Shown here piece after piece: positions 1 through 7,701 of a DNA stretch of 28,235 bases. The first letter of the stretch is position 1; the number at the start of each line of letters is the position of its first letter. Below the pieces are notes generated by a model that had not been told where the DNA came from, searched no databases, and saw only the letters and a list, made by a program, of their open reading frames with translations. The position numbers were made by a program, and so were the translations under genes. Source of the stretch: CAXQRU01 sp964226685 (lineage in GTDB: Bacteria > Pseudomonadota > Gammaproteobacteria > Pseudomonadales > Cellvibrionaceae). The stretch covers positions 1-28,235 of the forward strand of contig CAXQRU010000083.1 of the NCBI GenBank assembly GCA_964226685.1, written 5' to 3'.

Positions 1-56
1 CTAACAGAAAAATCGTTATCATTAACTACTAAGTAGGGTTCCATTAAACCCGAGCC

Positions 57-1727
57 TCAATGAGACTCGATAAGCTTCTCTAACAGCAGCGTATTAATAT
101 CGTTATTTTGCTTTTTATAAAAGTCCAAAGATGATAAACCCTCATGATTGACTGAATCCACATCAGCACCATACTCTATCAATACCATCATCATGCGTTT
201 TCGAATATCATCACCTACAGCAAGGCCCATAAAAAAACACACCAAATGCAATGGTGTGTTTCCAGATGAGTTAGAGTAACTGGCAAGCATTGGATTAATG
301 GCTAACAATTCTATCAATCGATCCAGAGCACCAAAAGCGGATAACTCGAAAATATCTTCTGATACTGACAACAAGTAATCTCGAATATCATAATGACCAG
401 TATGATGCGCCCACGACGCGGGGGTAGCTTGATAATGGATATCTTTTAACGTGATATCGGCCCCATGCTCAACCAACCAAACCACCTCTGTTAACTGTCC
501 CTCTCCAGCTAAATGATGCAATAAACTTAAACCATGATGATCTTGAGTGTTCATCGAAAAACCTGAATCGAGCAATACCTTAATGGCTTCAACACTCGCC
601 TTTTTAAACCATCGAGCTTGTTTTAATTCTGAATATTGAGCCAGTAAACTTTTAATTTCATTAACATCTTTTTGATTGATGGCAAGTTGCAGCTGATCCT
701 CTGGCTGCAGTGGCTCCTCTTTTGCGCCCGCTTGTTTTAAGGCATCAACGATACCTCGGTTACCCGCTAACATTGCATTGGTTAAGGCCTTTTTATGAGT
801 GTACTGGCAACGCGCGTTGGGATCCGCACCCTCGGCCAACAAAAACTCAACACAACTAAGGCGATTGGCAGCCGCTGCGGCCGCTAACAAAAAATCAAAC
901 ATCGTTTGATGGTTGCCCTCGCTCCAATTAGGACGCGCTTGATGATCAAACCCATACTGCACCAATAAACGCAACCAGCGCTCGCCGCTATCACTAAAGT
1001 GCGTGTTGTACAAACCCTGACTATCATTTGGATTAGCACCCGCCTCCAGTAACTTAATGGCTAACTCGTGAGCCACAGGGTGCGGCGGTTGCTTAACAAG
1101 GCCCGCCTCACCCTCACCCATCACACCGGTTAATACAGTGAATCGATATTGCTCATTCAGCACGGTGAACGCATTAGGGTCGGCACCAGACTCAAGCAAA
1201 CAATCCGCAATAGCCAGCGCCGCTTTGCCATCACCGCTCGCACGCGCATAAGCCAGATACATTAATGGCGGCCAATGGCGCGGGCCGCTAGCCTGATTTA
1301 CAGCAGCGGGGTTGTTAGTCAAATACTCCGTCACATAGCTAAGATTATGCGACACAATTGCAGCGGATAGATTAGCGCTAGCAATGCTTGGATTAGCCTT
1401 TAATAAGCGCCTCGCTTTATCGACATGTAAATCCGAATCTTGCGAGTAACGAAGGCAGGCTAGATCCACAAAGGTATCGGCTAGCGTCAAAACGTTGCTG
1501 TGGGAGCTATTAACGTAATTTATTAGTTCTAACCAACCGCTAAAGCCATAGCGACGAGCCAGAGCAAATTGTGCATCGCGCAAGTTTTTAAATGGTAAAT
1601 GCTCGGGAAAATAGTGCTTGATGGTCAGCAAAGCTTTGGCATCACCCTGTTTAAAATCACGAAGTAAATGCTTGGCTTGTTTTTTGAGAACACCCAAATT
1701 CGGGCGCTCAGGCAATGACTGAGACAT
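57..1727 (-). CDS. Ankyrin-repeat protein
   Basis: A 556-aa soluble protein without signal peptide or membrane segment. Residues 1-70 (LKKQAKHLLRDFKQGDAKAL followed by DAQFALARRYGFSGW) match the N-terminal module often found ahead of ankyrin repeats in bacterial proteins. The rest contains repeated ankyrin-type units such as FLLAEGADPNAR, WLVEHGADITLKD, LLDSGFSMNTQDHHGLSLLHHLA and LIEYGADVDSVNHEGLSSLDF. Ankyrin repeats bind other proteins, and no catalytic motif was seen, so the partner is unknown. An ATG lies 18 nt further upstream (1745), but the start at 1727 is preferred because AAAGGGGG sits 6-8 nt before it. The gene is transcribed alone and leftward. The family call is secure; the role is not. 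Confidence 0.85.
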   Translation of the reverse strand: MSQSLPERPNLGVLKKQAKHLLRDFKQGDAKALLTIKHYFPEHLPFKNLRDAQFALARRYGFSGWLELINYVNSSHSNVLTLADTFVDLACLRYSQDSDLHVDKARRLLKANPSIASANLSAAIVSHNLSYVTEYLTNNPAAVNQASGPRHWPPLMYLAYARASGDGKAALAIADCLLESGADPNAFTVLNEQYRFTVLTGVMGEGEAGLVKQPPHPVAHELAIKLLEAGANPNDSQGLYNTHFSDSGERWLRLLVQYGFDHQARPNWSEGNHQTMFDFLLAAAAAANRLSCVEFLLAEGADPNARCQYTHKKALTNAMLAGNRGIVDALKQAGAKEEPLQPEDQLQLAINQKDVNEIKSLLAQYSELKQARWFKKASVEAIKVLLDSGFSMNTQDHHGLSLLHHLAGEGQLTEVVWLVEHGADITLKDIHYQATPASWAHHTGHYDIRDYLLSVSEDIFELSAFGALDRLIELLAINPMLASYSNSSGNTPLHLVCFFMGLAVGDDIRKRMMMVLIEYGADVDSVNHEGLSSLDFYKKQNNDINTLLLEKLIESH

Positions 1728-1985
1728 AAGGAAACCCCCTTTCATCAGGCCTGGGTTCGCTGAAACAGGCTGAAAGAAGGTGAATATTCAGCGTAAATAC
1801 TGGGTGGGATGATCCCTTGCCGCGAACAAGAGGCGCCCCGAGTGCGCACTGGCTAAGATGCTAATTGAAATCGTTTATTTAGTCAACAGGCTCTTGTTTT
1901 AGCGGTATGCAAAGCTCATTTACTTGACCACCCACGACCGTAGCATATTGCTCCATCATCCCCCGAATGGGATCTTGAGATCTTG
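1728..1985. other. Intergenic stretch, no gene supported
   Basis: Together with the adjoining MITE-like element this forms a 570-bp stretch without a clear gene. It carries the ribosome binding site of the ankyrin gene at its left end and presumably its promoter, though no convincing -35/-10 pair was found. Its right end (about 1960-1985) may be the former 3' end of the small secreted-protein gene now separated by the element. A 31-codon open stretch on the minus strand (1971 leftward) looks protein-like but has no start signal of its own and no recognised homology. Confidence 0.4.
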
Positions 1986-2297
1986 AGGAACCTCTGACTA
2001 AGTCTAGCTCGCCTCTGGCCTAGCCGGTTTGTTCGAGATCTAGGCGCTTCTTTGACAAATTTTTGCTCCTGCAAAATCTGCACTTCCGCCATCCGTGGCG
2101 GTCGCTGTCTAGACCTTGCAAAAAGGAGCAACAACGATATCGGACAAACCGGCAGGCCCCGAAGGGCGTGACCAAAACGTTCATATGCTGCGTTGAACTT
2201 CTTGCTAAGGACTAAGGCCATTAGACTGCGAAGTCCGCCTTGCCTATGAACGTTTTGGACTCACGCAGAGGCATGCTAAACTTAATCAGAGGTTCCT
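1986..2297. mobile_element. MITE-like element with 32-bp terminal inverted repeats
   Basis: The ends 1986-2017 and 2266-2297 are inverted repeats matching at 28 of 32 positions (tips AGGAACCTCTGACTAAG and AGGAACCTCTGATTAAG). Inside lie two further inverted pairs: 2166-2185 with 2245-2266 (GCGTGACCAAAACGTTCATA, 2-nt bulge) and 2023-2032 with 2144-2153 (GCCGGTTTGT). At 312 bp, without a transposase and with nested palindromes, it fits a miniature inverted-repeat element mobilised in trans. If the ends are trimmed by one base each side, the flanks read TTAA and TCAA on the minus strand, a possible 4-bp target duplication with one change. The transposase family is not assigned. A 101-aa open frame across it (1916-2221) is interpreted as fortuitous. 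Confidence 0.75.
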
Positions 2298-2611
2298 TAA
2301 ATATAAAAAATACCATTTTGAAACATCAGATCCTGACCCTCAACTTCTAATGCGGGGTAATGATTTTTATCGACCGACAAATTATTTGCAAAAATAAAAG
2401 GCTCTATTTTTCGAACTCTAGGCCTCTCGCCACCAAAATGTGTCTTGTCATAATCCAATATTTTCTCAAAATCAGAATGATCGTACTTTTCATTTTCAGC
2501 AGGCTCTAAGCCACCACTTTTGCTCAAATAAGTAATACAAGAAAGGCCTTGGTTATAAGCCAAAGCTTTTAATGAAAGTAATACAGGCAAACACAATATT
2601 AATTTTTTCAT
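2297..2611 (-). CDS. Small secreted protein, 3' end altered by adjacent element
   Basis: A 104-aa protein of unknown family with a typical Sec signal peptide (MKKLILCLPVLLSLKALA, predicted cleavage after ALA); the mature part has a single cysteine. The start is backed by GGGAG 7-8 nt upstream. It begins 18 nt after the stop of the metallopeptidase gene in the same direction, so the two are probably co-transcribed. Its stop codon TAA overlaps the terminal repeat of the 312-bp element. The C-terminus is therefore probably not original: removing the element and one copy of the proposed 4-bp duplication would extend the frame by QDLKIPFGG before a TGA. It may still work, since only a few residues would be lost. 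No function can be assigned. Confidence 0.6.
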   Translation of the reverse strand: MKKLILCLPVLLSLKALAYNQGLSCITYLSKSGGLEPAENEKYDHSDFEKILDYDKTHFGGERPRVRKIEPFIFANNLSVDKNHYPALEVEGQDLMFQNGIFYI

Positions 2612-2629
2612 GATATAACTCCCATGATT

Positions 2630-3310
2630 TTATCGCCGAAGAATCAACCACCAACGACCAATATTCAGCATCTCGGCCAGCGCAGCGGCAAAATATGTTA
2701 AGGCCGCCGCTTTAAGTACTCGCCTGGCGGCGTGCAATTGCTTTTGATCCAAATACCCCTCAGCCAAAATGGGCAATGCCTTATTAAAACTCGCATCCCA
2801 CTCCTCCGGCAAAATCACCAAATAACACAACGCGCCCAATAATTGAAAGAGTAAACTTAAACCCACGTAGGCGGCAATCAACACCGGTGACTTCAATAAA
2901 AAGCCCACAATGGGCAACCCCATTAACATTACAATGCCCACTTTCTTTAGCCTCATCGCCAAAGGTAAATAGCGCTGACGCAACTGAGAAATGGTTTCTT
3001 TACGAGAAAATTGCAATGCATGCCCGACTTCATGGGCAGCGACCGCCACTGCCGTGATGGATTTGGCATTAAAATAACTCGGACTTAATCGAACCGTATC
3101 ACTGGCCGGCTCATAGTGATCGGCCCCTTCCTGACACTGCTCCAGCTGCGTACTCAGTTGAAATCGATTAATCAAATGCTGAGCCAACTCACCACCAGTG
3201 CCCGATAAACTGTCAATCTCGCGATTATAGCGAGATAAGGTAAAGCGTACCCACCATTGTGGGCCGTAGATGAGAATGACTAATACTAAAAATAAAAGGC
3301 TATAGACCAT
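2630..3310 (-). CDS. Membrane zinc metallopeptidase, YugP family
   Basis: A 226-aa membrane protein of the Zn_peptidase_2 (YugP-like) family, predicted to cleave proteins at or in the cytoplasmic membrane. An N-terminal transmembrane helix spans about residues 3-22. The zinc-binding and catalytic HEVGH motif is at 93-97 (AVAAHEVGHALQ). Two further hydrophobic segments lie at about 124-140 and 142-166, followed by LPEEWDASF at 167-175, where Glu169/170 corresponds to the family's third zinc ligand ahead of the DAS motif. Length is normal for the family. No strong ribosome binding site is visible before the ATG. It is the first gene of a probable two-gene leftward operon with the small secreted protein. 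Natural substrates of this family are poorly known. Confidence 0.85.
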   Translation of the reverse strand: MVYSLLFLVLVILIYGPQWWVRFTLSRYNREIDSLSGTGGELAQHLINRFQLSTQLEQCQEGADHYEPASDTVRLSPSYFNAKSITAVAVAAHEVGHALQFSRKETISQLRQRYLPLAMRLKKVGIVMLMGLPIVGFLLKSPVLIAAYVGLSLLFQLLGALCYLVILPEEWDASFNKALPILAEGYLDQKQLHAARRVLKAAALTYFAAALAEMLNIGRWWLILRR

Positions 3311-3455
3311 GGGTAAAAATTATCAATGATTGATTGAGCCAGATTGTATCATGGGTAAAATCACAGCCAGATAAGTAATGCACAAATTTAAAACAACAGC
3401 ATTGCTATTCTCCCCAAAACCCCCTATTGTCCTGACATTGGAACTGGAGAAAATA

Positions 3456-4280
3456 ATGAAAACTTTCTTAATGTTATGCCTTAGTCTTACCCTCGCGGCC
3501 TGTGGTGGTGGCGGCAATAGCGATAATTCCTTGGCCTGTACTGACGATCACGTCACCTCCATCCAAATCAACAATGACTGCATGCAGCTACTCTCGACCA
3601 CTCCGGTCAACAAACCCAAAGTCCTCTGGGTATTTATCCATGGAGATGGCAGCTCAGGTAATGCTAGTGACGGCATGTTTCTTCAACTCAATCAATTAGT
3701 AAGTCCAGGTTCTATGGCCATCGGCATGATTCGCCCTGGTTATTACACCTTAAATGGCCGTTACTCTACCGGCCCCGAGTCTGATCGACGCTATGACCAT
3801 TACACCCAAGCCGCCGCTGACTATATTGCCGATGGGCTGCTATCACTTAAGTCGCATTACCAACCCGAGCGCTTGATTGTCGTTGGGTATTCTGGTGGCG
3901 CCGCCATGACCGCCCTGGTCACTTCATTTTATCCAGGTCTCATCGACCAATCGGTATTAGTGGCCTGCCCGTGCAACGTTCCCGAGTGGCGCATACACCG
4001 CAGAGGAACAAACAACTGGCCTAGAAGCCTATCGCCACATGATTATGTATCACAAATAGAACGCTTTACATCTGTGCTGGCGATTGTAGGCGATCAGGAT
4101 GAAAATACGTACCCGCAACTCACCATTGATTATGCTGATTTAGGCAATGCCGGAGGTGTTGGGATTCGCTATGAAATCATACCCAATAGAGACCACAGCG
4201 GTATCATAGACAACCCTGAGCCTCTGATCGAGATATTGCGTACAGTTGAGCCTGCGCCCGTTTTGATGGGGCCGAAATGA
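3456..4280 (+). CDS. Lipoprotein alpha/beta hydrolase
   Basis: A 274-aa predicted lipoprotein with an alpha/beta-hydrolase catalytic set. The signal sequence MKTFLMLCLSLTLAAC ends in a lipobox with Cys16, followed by a Gly-rich linker. Residues 54-64 (VLWVFIHGDGS) form the strand-turn containing the oxyanion region. The nucleophile elbow is GYSGG with Ser146, the acid is Asp213 or Asp215 (VGDQDENTYP), and the base is His247 (PNRDHSG). It is probably an esterase or peptidase anchored to the outer membrane and facing the periplasm or surface; the substrate is unknown. The start at 3456 is chosen over upstream in-frame codons because it gives a complete lipoprotein signal and has CTGGAG 6-7 nt before it. 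It is divergent from the metallopeptidase gene. Confidence 0.82.
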   Translation: MKTFLMLCLSLTLAACGGGGNSDNSLACTDDHVTSIQINNDCMQLLSTTPVNKPKVLWVFIHGDGSSGNASDGMFLQLNQLVSPGSMAIGMIRPGYYTLNGRYSTGPESDRRYDHYTQAAADYIADGLLSLKSHYQPERLIVVGYSGGAAMTALVTSFYPGLIDQSVLVACPCNVPEWRIHRRGTNNWPRSLSPHDYVSQIERFTSVLAIVGDQDENTYPQLTIDYADLGNAGGVGIRYEIIPNRDHSGIIDNPEPLIEILRTVEPAPVLMGPK

Positions 4281-4299
4281 TTCATTTTTATTACTAAAC

Positions 4300-4503
4300 A
4301 TGCTTTTTGATGCTGTTAGCAGCCCCAAGCCCTTTATCACCACTTGGAAATCCGATAACTTTGGCTACAGCGATGATAATCAAATAAAAATCAGTACCAA
4401 CCCCAATTTCTCTTATAACTACCAGGTAGACTGGGGAGATATCATTGAAAGCTACCGCCACATAGTCTTTTTAGCTTCAAAAATGGCCGATAAAACCCTA
4501 TAA
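4300..4503 (+). pseudogene. Truncated BspA-type surface protein fragment
   Basis: The 67-residue frame includes KPFITTWKSDNFGYSDDNQI and then YNYQVDWGD, the characteristic opening of BspA-like (DUF285) leucine-rich surface proteins, in which a TTWKTDN...NQI segment precedes a VDWGDG turn. Similarity stops directly after VDWGD. The remaining codons run into the regulatory DNA upstream of the fic gene and end in ASKMADKTL, which is simply a translation of the ATGGCCGATA repeat. There is no signal peptide and no downstream repeat domain, so this is a gene remnant cut at both ends. Its presence suggests that the fic gene and its promoter were inserted into, or recombined with, a former surface-protein gene. 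Confidence 0.65.
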
Positions 4504-4543
4504 TGGCCGATACCATCAAATTTCAGACATATTATGGCCGATA
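4476..4543 (+). promoter_or_regulatory. fic promoter with three phased ATGGCCGATA sites
   Basis: The 10-mer ATGGCCGATA occurs at 4483-4492, 4503-4512 and 4534-4543, with start-to-start distances of 20 and 31 nt, close to two and three DNA turns. Two copies are part of TATGGCCGATA or TAATGGCCGATA, imperfect palindromes with TAT/ATA arms. A plausible sigma70 promoter, TTCAAA (4476-4481), 17-nt spacer, TATAAT (4499-4504), is covered by the sites: copy one in the spacer, copy two overlapping the -10, copy three at the start codon. This layout suits repression by the Fic protein's own N-terminal winged helix. The repeats are seen directly; the autoregulation is inferred. Confidence 0.5.
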
Positions 4544-5517
4544 AAGACACCCAAAAAGCGGTTCTGGAGCTAATCCAACACTCTCGAACACCGCTTTCAA
4601 TTAGCGGCATCTTGGCTGCCGCCCCCAGGCCTGTTGCTGAGAGAACCCTGCGTCGATGGCTCGCGAGCTGGGCGGATGCTGGAATAGTGATTCGCTCTGG
4701 TCACCACAAGTCAACGCGGTATGCTCCCGTGACTCATGCCAAAATGCCTAGCTTTTTGCAAAGCCTTAGCAAGGAAAGACAATTGGCGGTTTTAAAGCAA
4801 TTGCGAGATCTTTGGACACATACCTCTACGGCACTAGAAGGAAACACCTTATCACTAGGCGACACCCATTTTTTATTGGAGGAGGGGCTGACAGTATCGG
4901 GCAAGCCCTTAAAAGACCACCAAGAAGTGGTTGGTCATGCAAAAGCTATTGATATTATTTATGAGTGCCTGGGGACACCATTAACGGTAGATACCGTCTT
5001 TAGCTTACATAAAGCGATTCAAACCGAGCAGGTCTTTGATATTTATAAACCAAACGGAGCATGGAAGCTTGAAGTTAATGGAACCTATATTGTTACGCGC
5101 GATAATCAGCAACATTTTTTAGAATACGCGCATCCTCTGGATGTGCCAGCATTGATGAATGAAATCATTCATGAGATCAATCAGCTTAGCAAACTATCGA
5201 TGAACCTAGATGATGCACCCAAGGCTTATGCGAAAATCCATGCGGGCATCGCACACGCTCATCCTTTTTGGGATGGCAATGGCCGAATTGCTAGATTGCT
5301 TGCCAATATTCCACTATTAAATTCTGGTTTTCCACCGCTGGTCATTGCGGTAGAAGATCGCCGCCGCTATATTCAAATACTGGCCGAATATGAATTACAA
5401 ACTGGCATCATCACTCAAAAAACTGGGGCTTGGCCAAAGCTCGAGTCTCTTATCGAGTTTGAGCAATTTTGTGCAGACTCCTATGAAACCACAAAACATA
5501 TCCTTTTAAAGTCCTAA
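4534..5517 (+). CDS. Fic-domain protein with N-terminal winged helix
   Basis: A 327-aa cytoplasmic protein. Residues 5-66 look like a winged helix-turn-helix (ERTLRRWLASWADAGIVIRSG followed by a TRYAPV wing). The Fic core carries HPFWDGNGRIAR at 243-254, an intact match to the catalytic HxFx(D/E)GNGRxxR motif that transfers AMP or a related nucleotide moiety from a nucleotide substrate to target hydroxyl groups. The autoinhibitory helix motif (S/T)xxxE(G/N) is present as S98-TAL-E102-G103, upstream of the core, so this is a class II Fic protein whose Glu102 would hold the enzyme inactive. The target is unknown, and no antitoxin gene is adjacent, as expected for class II. The chosen ATG coincides with the third upstream repeat. 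TTG and ATG alternatives upstream are unlikely because they would add no conserved residues. Confidence 0.9.
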   Translation: MADKDTQKAVLELIQHSRTPLSISGILAAAPRPVAERTLRRWLASWADAGIVIRSGHHKSTRYAPVTHAKMPSFLQSLSKERQLAVLKQLRDLWTHTSTALEGNTLSLGDTHFLLEEGLTVSGKPLKDHQEVVGHAKAIDIIYECLGTPLTVDTVFSLHKAIQTEQVFDIYKPNGAWKLEVNGTYIVTRDNQQHFLEYAHPLDVPALMNEIIHEINQLSKLSMNLDDAPKAYAKIHAGIAHAHPFWDGNGRIARLLANIPLLNSGFPPLVIAVEDRRRYIQILAEYELQTGIITQKTGAWPKLESLIEFEQFCADSYETTKHILLKS

Positions 5518-5550
5518 CAACCGCAATTCACCCTATCTCTAGCCTTCGCT
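5514..5550 (-). pseudogene. Remnant tail of a 405-aa-protein paralogue
   Basis: On the minus strand 5548-5514 reads AKARDRVNCGC followed by TAG, matching the last residues AKTRDRVNNCKC of the 405-aa protein encoded at 7702-8919. At DNA level the first 23 bases differ at one position, then there is a 3-base gap. Similarity ends abruptly upstream of the shared GCGAAG. The remnant overlaps the last codon region of fic on the opposite strand. It therefore marks either an old tandem copy of the 405-aa gene or one end of a repeat-bounded module (5514-7740) containing the two genes in between. Confidence 0.55.
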
Positions 5551-5587
5551 GGACAAACAACTATAAATCAAAGGCAACCCTAGAGCA

Positions 5588-6661
5588 TTAAGGTGTTATC
5601 TCATAGAATACAAGCGTCTCATCTTTTTTGATAACCAACCAACCCAAAGTAGAGCGGATCCCTGGCACATAAGTCGCGCTATCTCGCTCAGGGAGAGCTA
5701 TGGAAGTTGTTTTCGCTGTGATTATATCAGTAATGATGAGATGGCTTTCCGTAAGGTCAATAATTTGTTGATTCATTCGATCAATACTGTGGTGCCGCTC
5801 ACCAACACTCCCCTCAGCAATGAGCTTTTTTGGCTGTCGCTGATAGATAGCCCACTTATCGCCCTCATGTTCAACGAAGCGATTACCGCTTACACTAAGC
5901 CACACCCAATTACCACTACCGCAATGACTAAAAGCCATATGATGATAATCTAGCAAACAATGGTACATGATAGGCTCAGTCTTACCTGTCGATGGTCCTA
6001 GATAACGCACCAACACATGGTTATTATCGACTTCATCAATGCTGAATATACGATCAAATGGCTTTTGGTTTAAACAAACGGAAGTTTTAGACAAGGTATC
6101 ATTTAGCTGATAATTATCAATACATGGACTAGATACTGAGCCATAAGTTGCATTGGCTTGATTGACCAGCAAGTTATTCTTAGAAAACTCGGCAACAACA
6201 CCATTATATGGCTCAGCAACTCGATTCCACTGCTGTGTTGTAACATTGAACAGGCCATTACCAAAGAGTATGAATTTTCCATCAGGTGCGGTTAGCAGCC
6301 CTTTAGGTGTTTCTTCATAAGGGTGGTAGGTTTCTATTAGTTTATCGAGAGTACCCGCCCTCAATTCACCGGATAAAAGCGTGTTGTTGTACGACCACAC
6401 TACTGTTTGCTCAGTAACTGCCGTGTAGCGTGGATGACTAGGGTAGTTTTCTGAATCGATAGCATTACCATTAACATCGAAAACCATTAAGGTGGATGAG
6501 TCCATTGTGGGCTGTTGATGCACAACAAACCACGGAGCTACATAGTGAATAATGGGTAAAAAATTTTCACTTTTTAGGATAAAACGCTTTGTTAGCGTAA
6601 CATCGGCCAGAACCGAGCTTGATAAGCTTGCAATCAACAAAGCGGTTAATGTGTACTTCAT
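5588..6661 (-). CDS. Secreted protein of unknown family
   Basis: A 357-aa protein with a clear Sec signal peptide (MKYTLTALLIASLSSSVLA, cleavage before DVTL). The mature part is beta-rich with short repeating blocks of the kind seen in propeller proteins (for example LLTAPDGKFILFGNGLF, NNHVLVRYLGPSTG, SGNRFVEHEGDKWAIYQ), but no family was recognised and no catalytic motif stands out. It contains a few cysteines (CIDNY, SVCLN, MYHCLL, HCGSG) that could form disulfides in the periplasm. It starts 11 nt after the stop of the papain-like gene, so it is very likely co-transcribed and functionally linked. Because it is the only exported member of the operon, a periplasmic partner or protective role is possible but unproven. 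Confidence 0.65.
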   Translation of the reverse strand: MKYTLTALLIASLSSSVLADVTLTKRFILKSENFLPIIHYVAPWFVVHQQPTMDSSTLMVFDVNGNAIDSENYPSHPRYTAVTEQTVVWSYNNTLLSGELRAGTLDKLIETYHPYEETPKGLLTAPDGKFILFGNGLFNVTTQQWNRVAEPYNGVVAEFSKNNLLVNQANATYGSVSSPCIDNYQLNDTLSKTSVCLNQKPFDRIFSIDEVDNNHVLVRYLGPSTGKTEPIMYHCLLDYHHMAFSHCGSGNWVWLSVSGNRFVEHEGDKWAIYQRQPKKLIAEGSVGERHHSIDRMNQQIIDLTESHLIITDIITAKTTSIALPERDSATYVPGIRSTLGWLVIKKDETLVFYEITP

Positions 6662-6672
6662 GCTTATTTAGC

Positions 6673-7554
6673 CTATGGTATGTTAGCGGACAAATAGCCA
6701 CAATAAAAGGACAGCCAATCTTTAACGGTGCTGGTATTTCCGACACTAGTATGATCAGCGCCTACACCTCGATAATGTCCCCAGGTATAACAACCAAAAT
6801 CAATTTGATAATTTAGCAGATCACTATCGCTGACAGAAACACTATGAATAGGTTGCCACGAAGTATTGGCGCCCCTCACCTTTATTGTTGAGGTAAGACA
6901 TATCCAATGATCGGCCTTCTTCCAAAGCTTAAACCCTGAACCTTTATTAATGCCTTTTGAGCGAACAAAGAGAAATACAACCATCTGTTTAGAAAATGCC
7001 AAGGAGGCCGCTTTTAAATCTGATAAGCCTTCAAGACCAATGTCTGCTGTATTTGCTTGCACCGACCAGCCAGTATTGTTGAGCCATTTTTTGATTTCTC
7101 CCGATCTAGTAATACCCTCTACCGCCATAAATCTTTCATTGTATGCTCGGCTGGTGGTATTTTTGAGGCTCACAAATGCGATCCAATCAACTAAGGCAAC
7201 TTGCTGATAATTATTAGGCTTCCATGATCCAAAAACTTCCTCGCTTGGTTGAATATTCATTTTTCCAAGCCGCGCATTACCTTTTTCATAAAGCTCAATC
7301 ATTGTAGAAACATAGAGATCGGGGCGATAATAGGCTAACGCATACCAATATGTTGCAGGGCCACAAGTATTAGTTCCACTTTGATCGATTTGGTGGGGAT
7401 CATTCACTCTGTCCAATAGCGAGTTAAAAAATTGAGCTTGACCAGGATTATTTTTCCAGACTGAGGTTAAGTTTCCCTTAGCATTATTGATGAGTTGCAT
7501 TGCTGCGGAAATAAGCTTTGCATTACGCTTATGCTCATTATTATGATTTTTCAT
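6673..7554 (-). CDS. Papain-like (C39-like) cysteine protease candidate
   Basis: A 293-aa protein without signal peptide. Residues 54-69 (HQIDQSGTNTCGPATY) resemble the active-site segment of papain/C39-type peptidases: Gln58 for the oxyanion hole and Cys64 in a CGPAT turn at the start of a helix. His216 in KKADHWICLTS fits the general base on a strand. Further C-terminal Cys/His residues (FGCYTWGHYRG) are present. Without a signal peptide it may be intracellular or delivered by a non-Sec secretion machine. The start at 7554 (MKNHNN) is preferred over the ATG six bases upstream because AAGGGA lies 6-7 nt before it. It is second in a three-gene leftward set with the 405-aa gene (147 nt upstream) and the secreted protein (11 nt downstream). 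The fold assignment is inference from two motifs. Confidence 0.55.
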   Translation of the reverse strand: MKNHNNEHKRNAKLISAAMQLINNAKGNLTSVWKNNPGQAQFFNSLLDRVNDPHQIDQSGTNTCGPATYWYALAYYRPDLYVSTMIELYEKGNARLGKMNIQPSEEVFGSWKPNNYQQVALVDWIAFVSLKNTTSRAYNERFMAVEGITRSGEIKKWLNNTGWSVQANTADIGLEGLSDLKAASLAFSKQMVVFLFVRSKGINKGSGFKLWKKADHWICLTSTIKVRGANTSWQPIHSVSVSDSDLLNYQIDFGCYTWGHYRGVGADHTSVGNTSTVKDWLSFYCGYLSANIP

Positions 7555-7701
7555 ATCCATTCCCTTAAATTCAAGAAGGATGATCCTACTCCAACAACCC
7601 AAAACTGTCAATAATTTGTGCCCCCAACTTCTGCATTTGAGAACGTTGAGAATCAGCAATGACACCTATCAATTCATAAGATGAACCTGCTTATGAAAAT
7701 T

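Noticed and set aside
1..56. Adapter sequence at the left edge
   Set aside because: The first bases show no match to the adapter seen at the right end; the small inverted GGGTT/AACCC pair there lacks a T tract and was not called a terminator.
1879..1974. 31-codon minus-strand stretch DPIRGMMEQYATVVGGQ...
   Set aside because: It looks protein-like, but it is out of frame with the disrupted secreted-protein gene under the best excision model, and no homology is recognised.
1916..2221. 101-aa minus-strand open frame
   Set aside because: It runs across the palindromic interior and left end of the MITE-like element, has no ribosome binding site and shows no recognisable domain.
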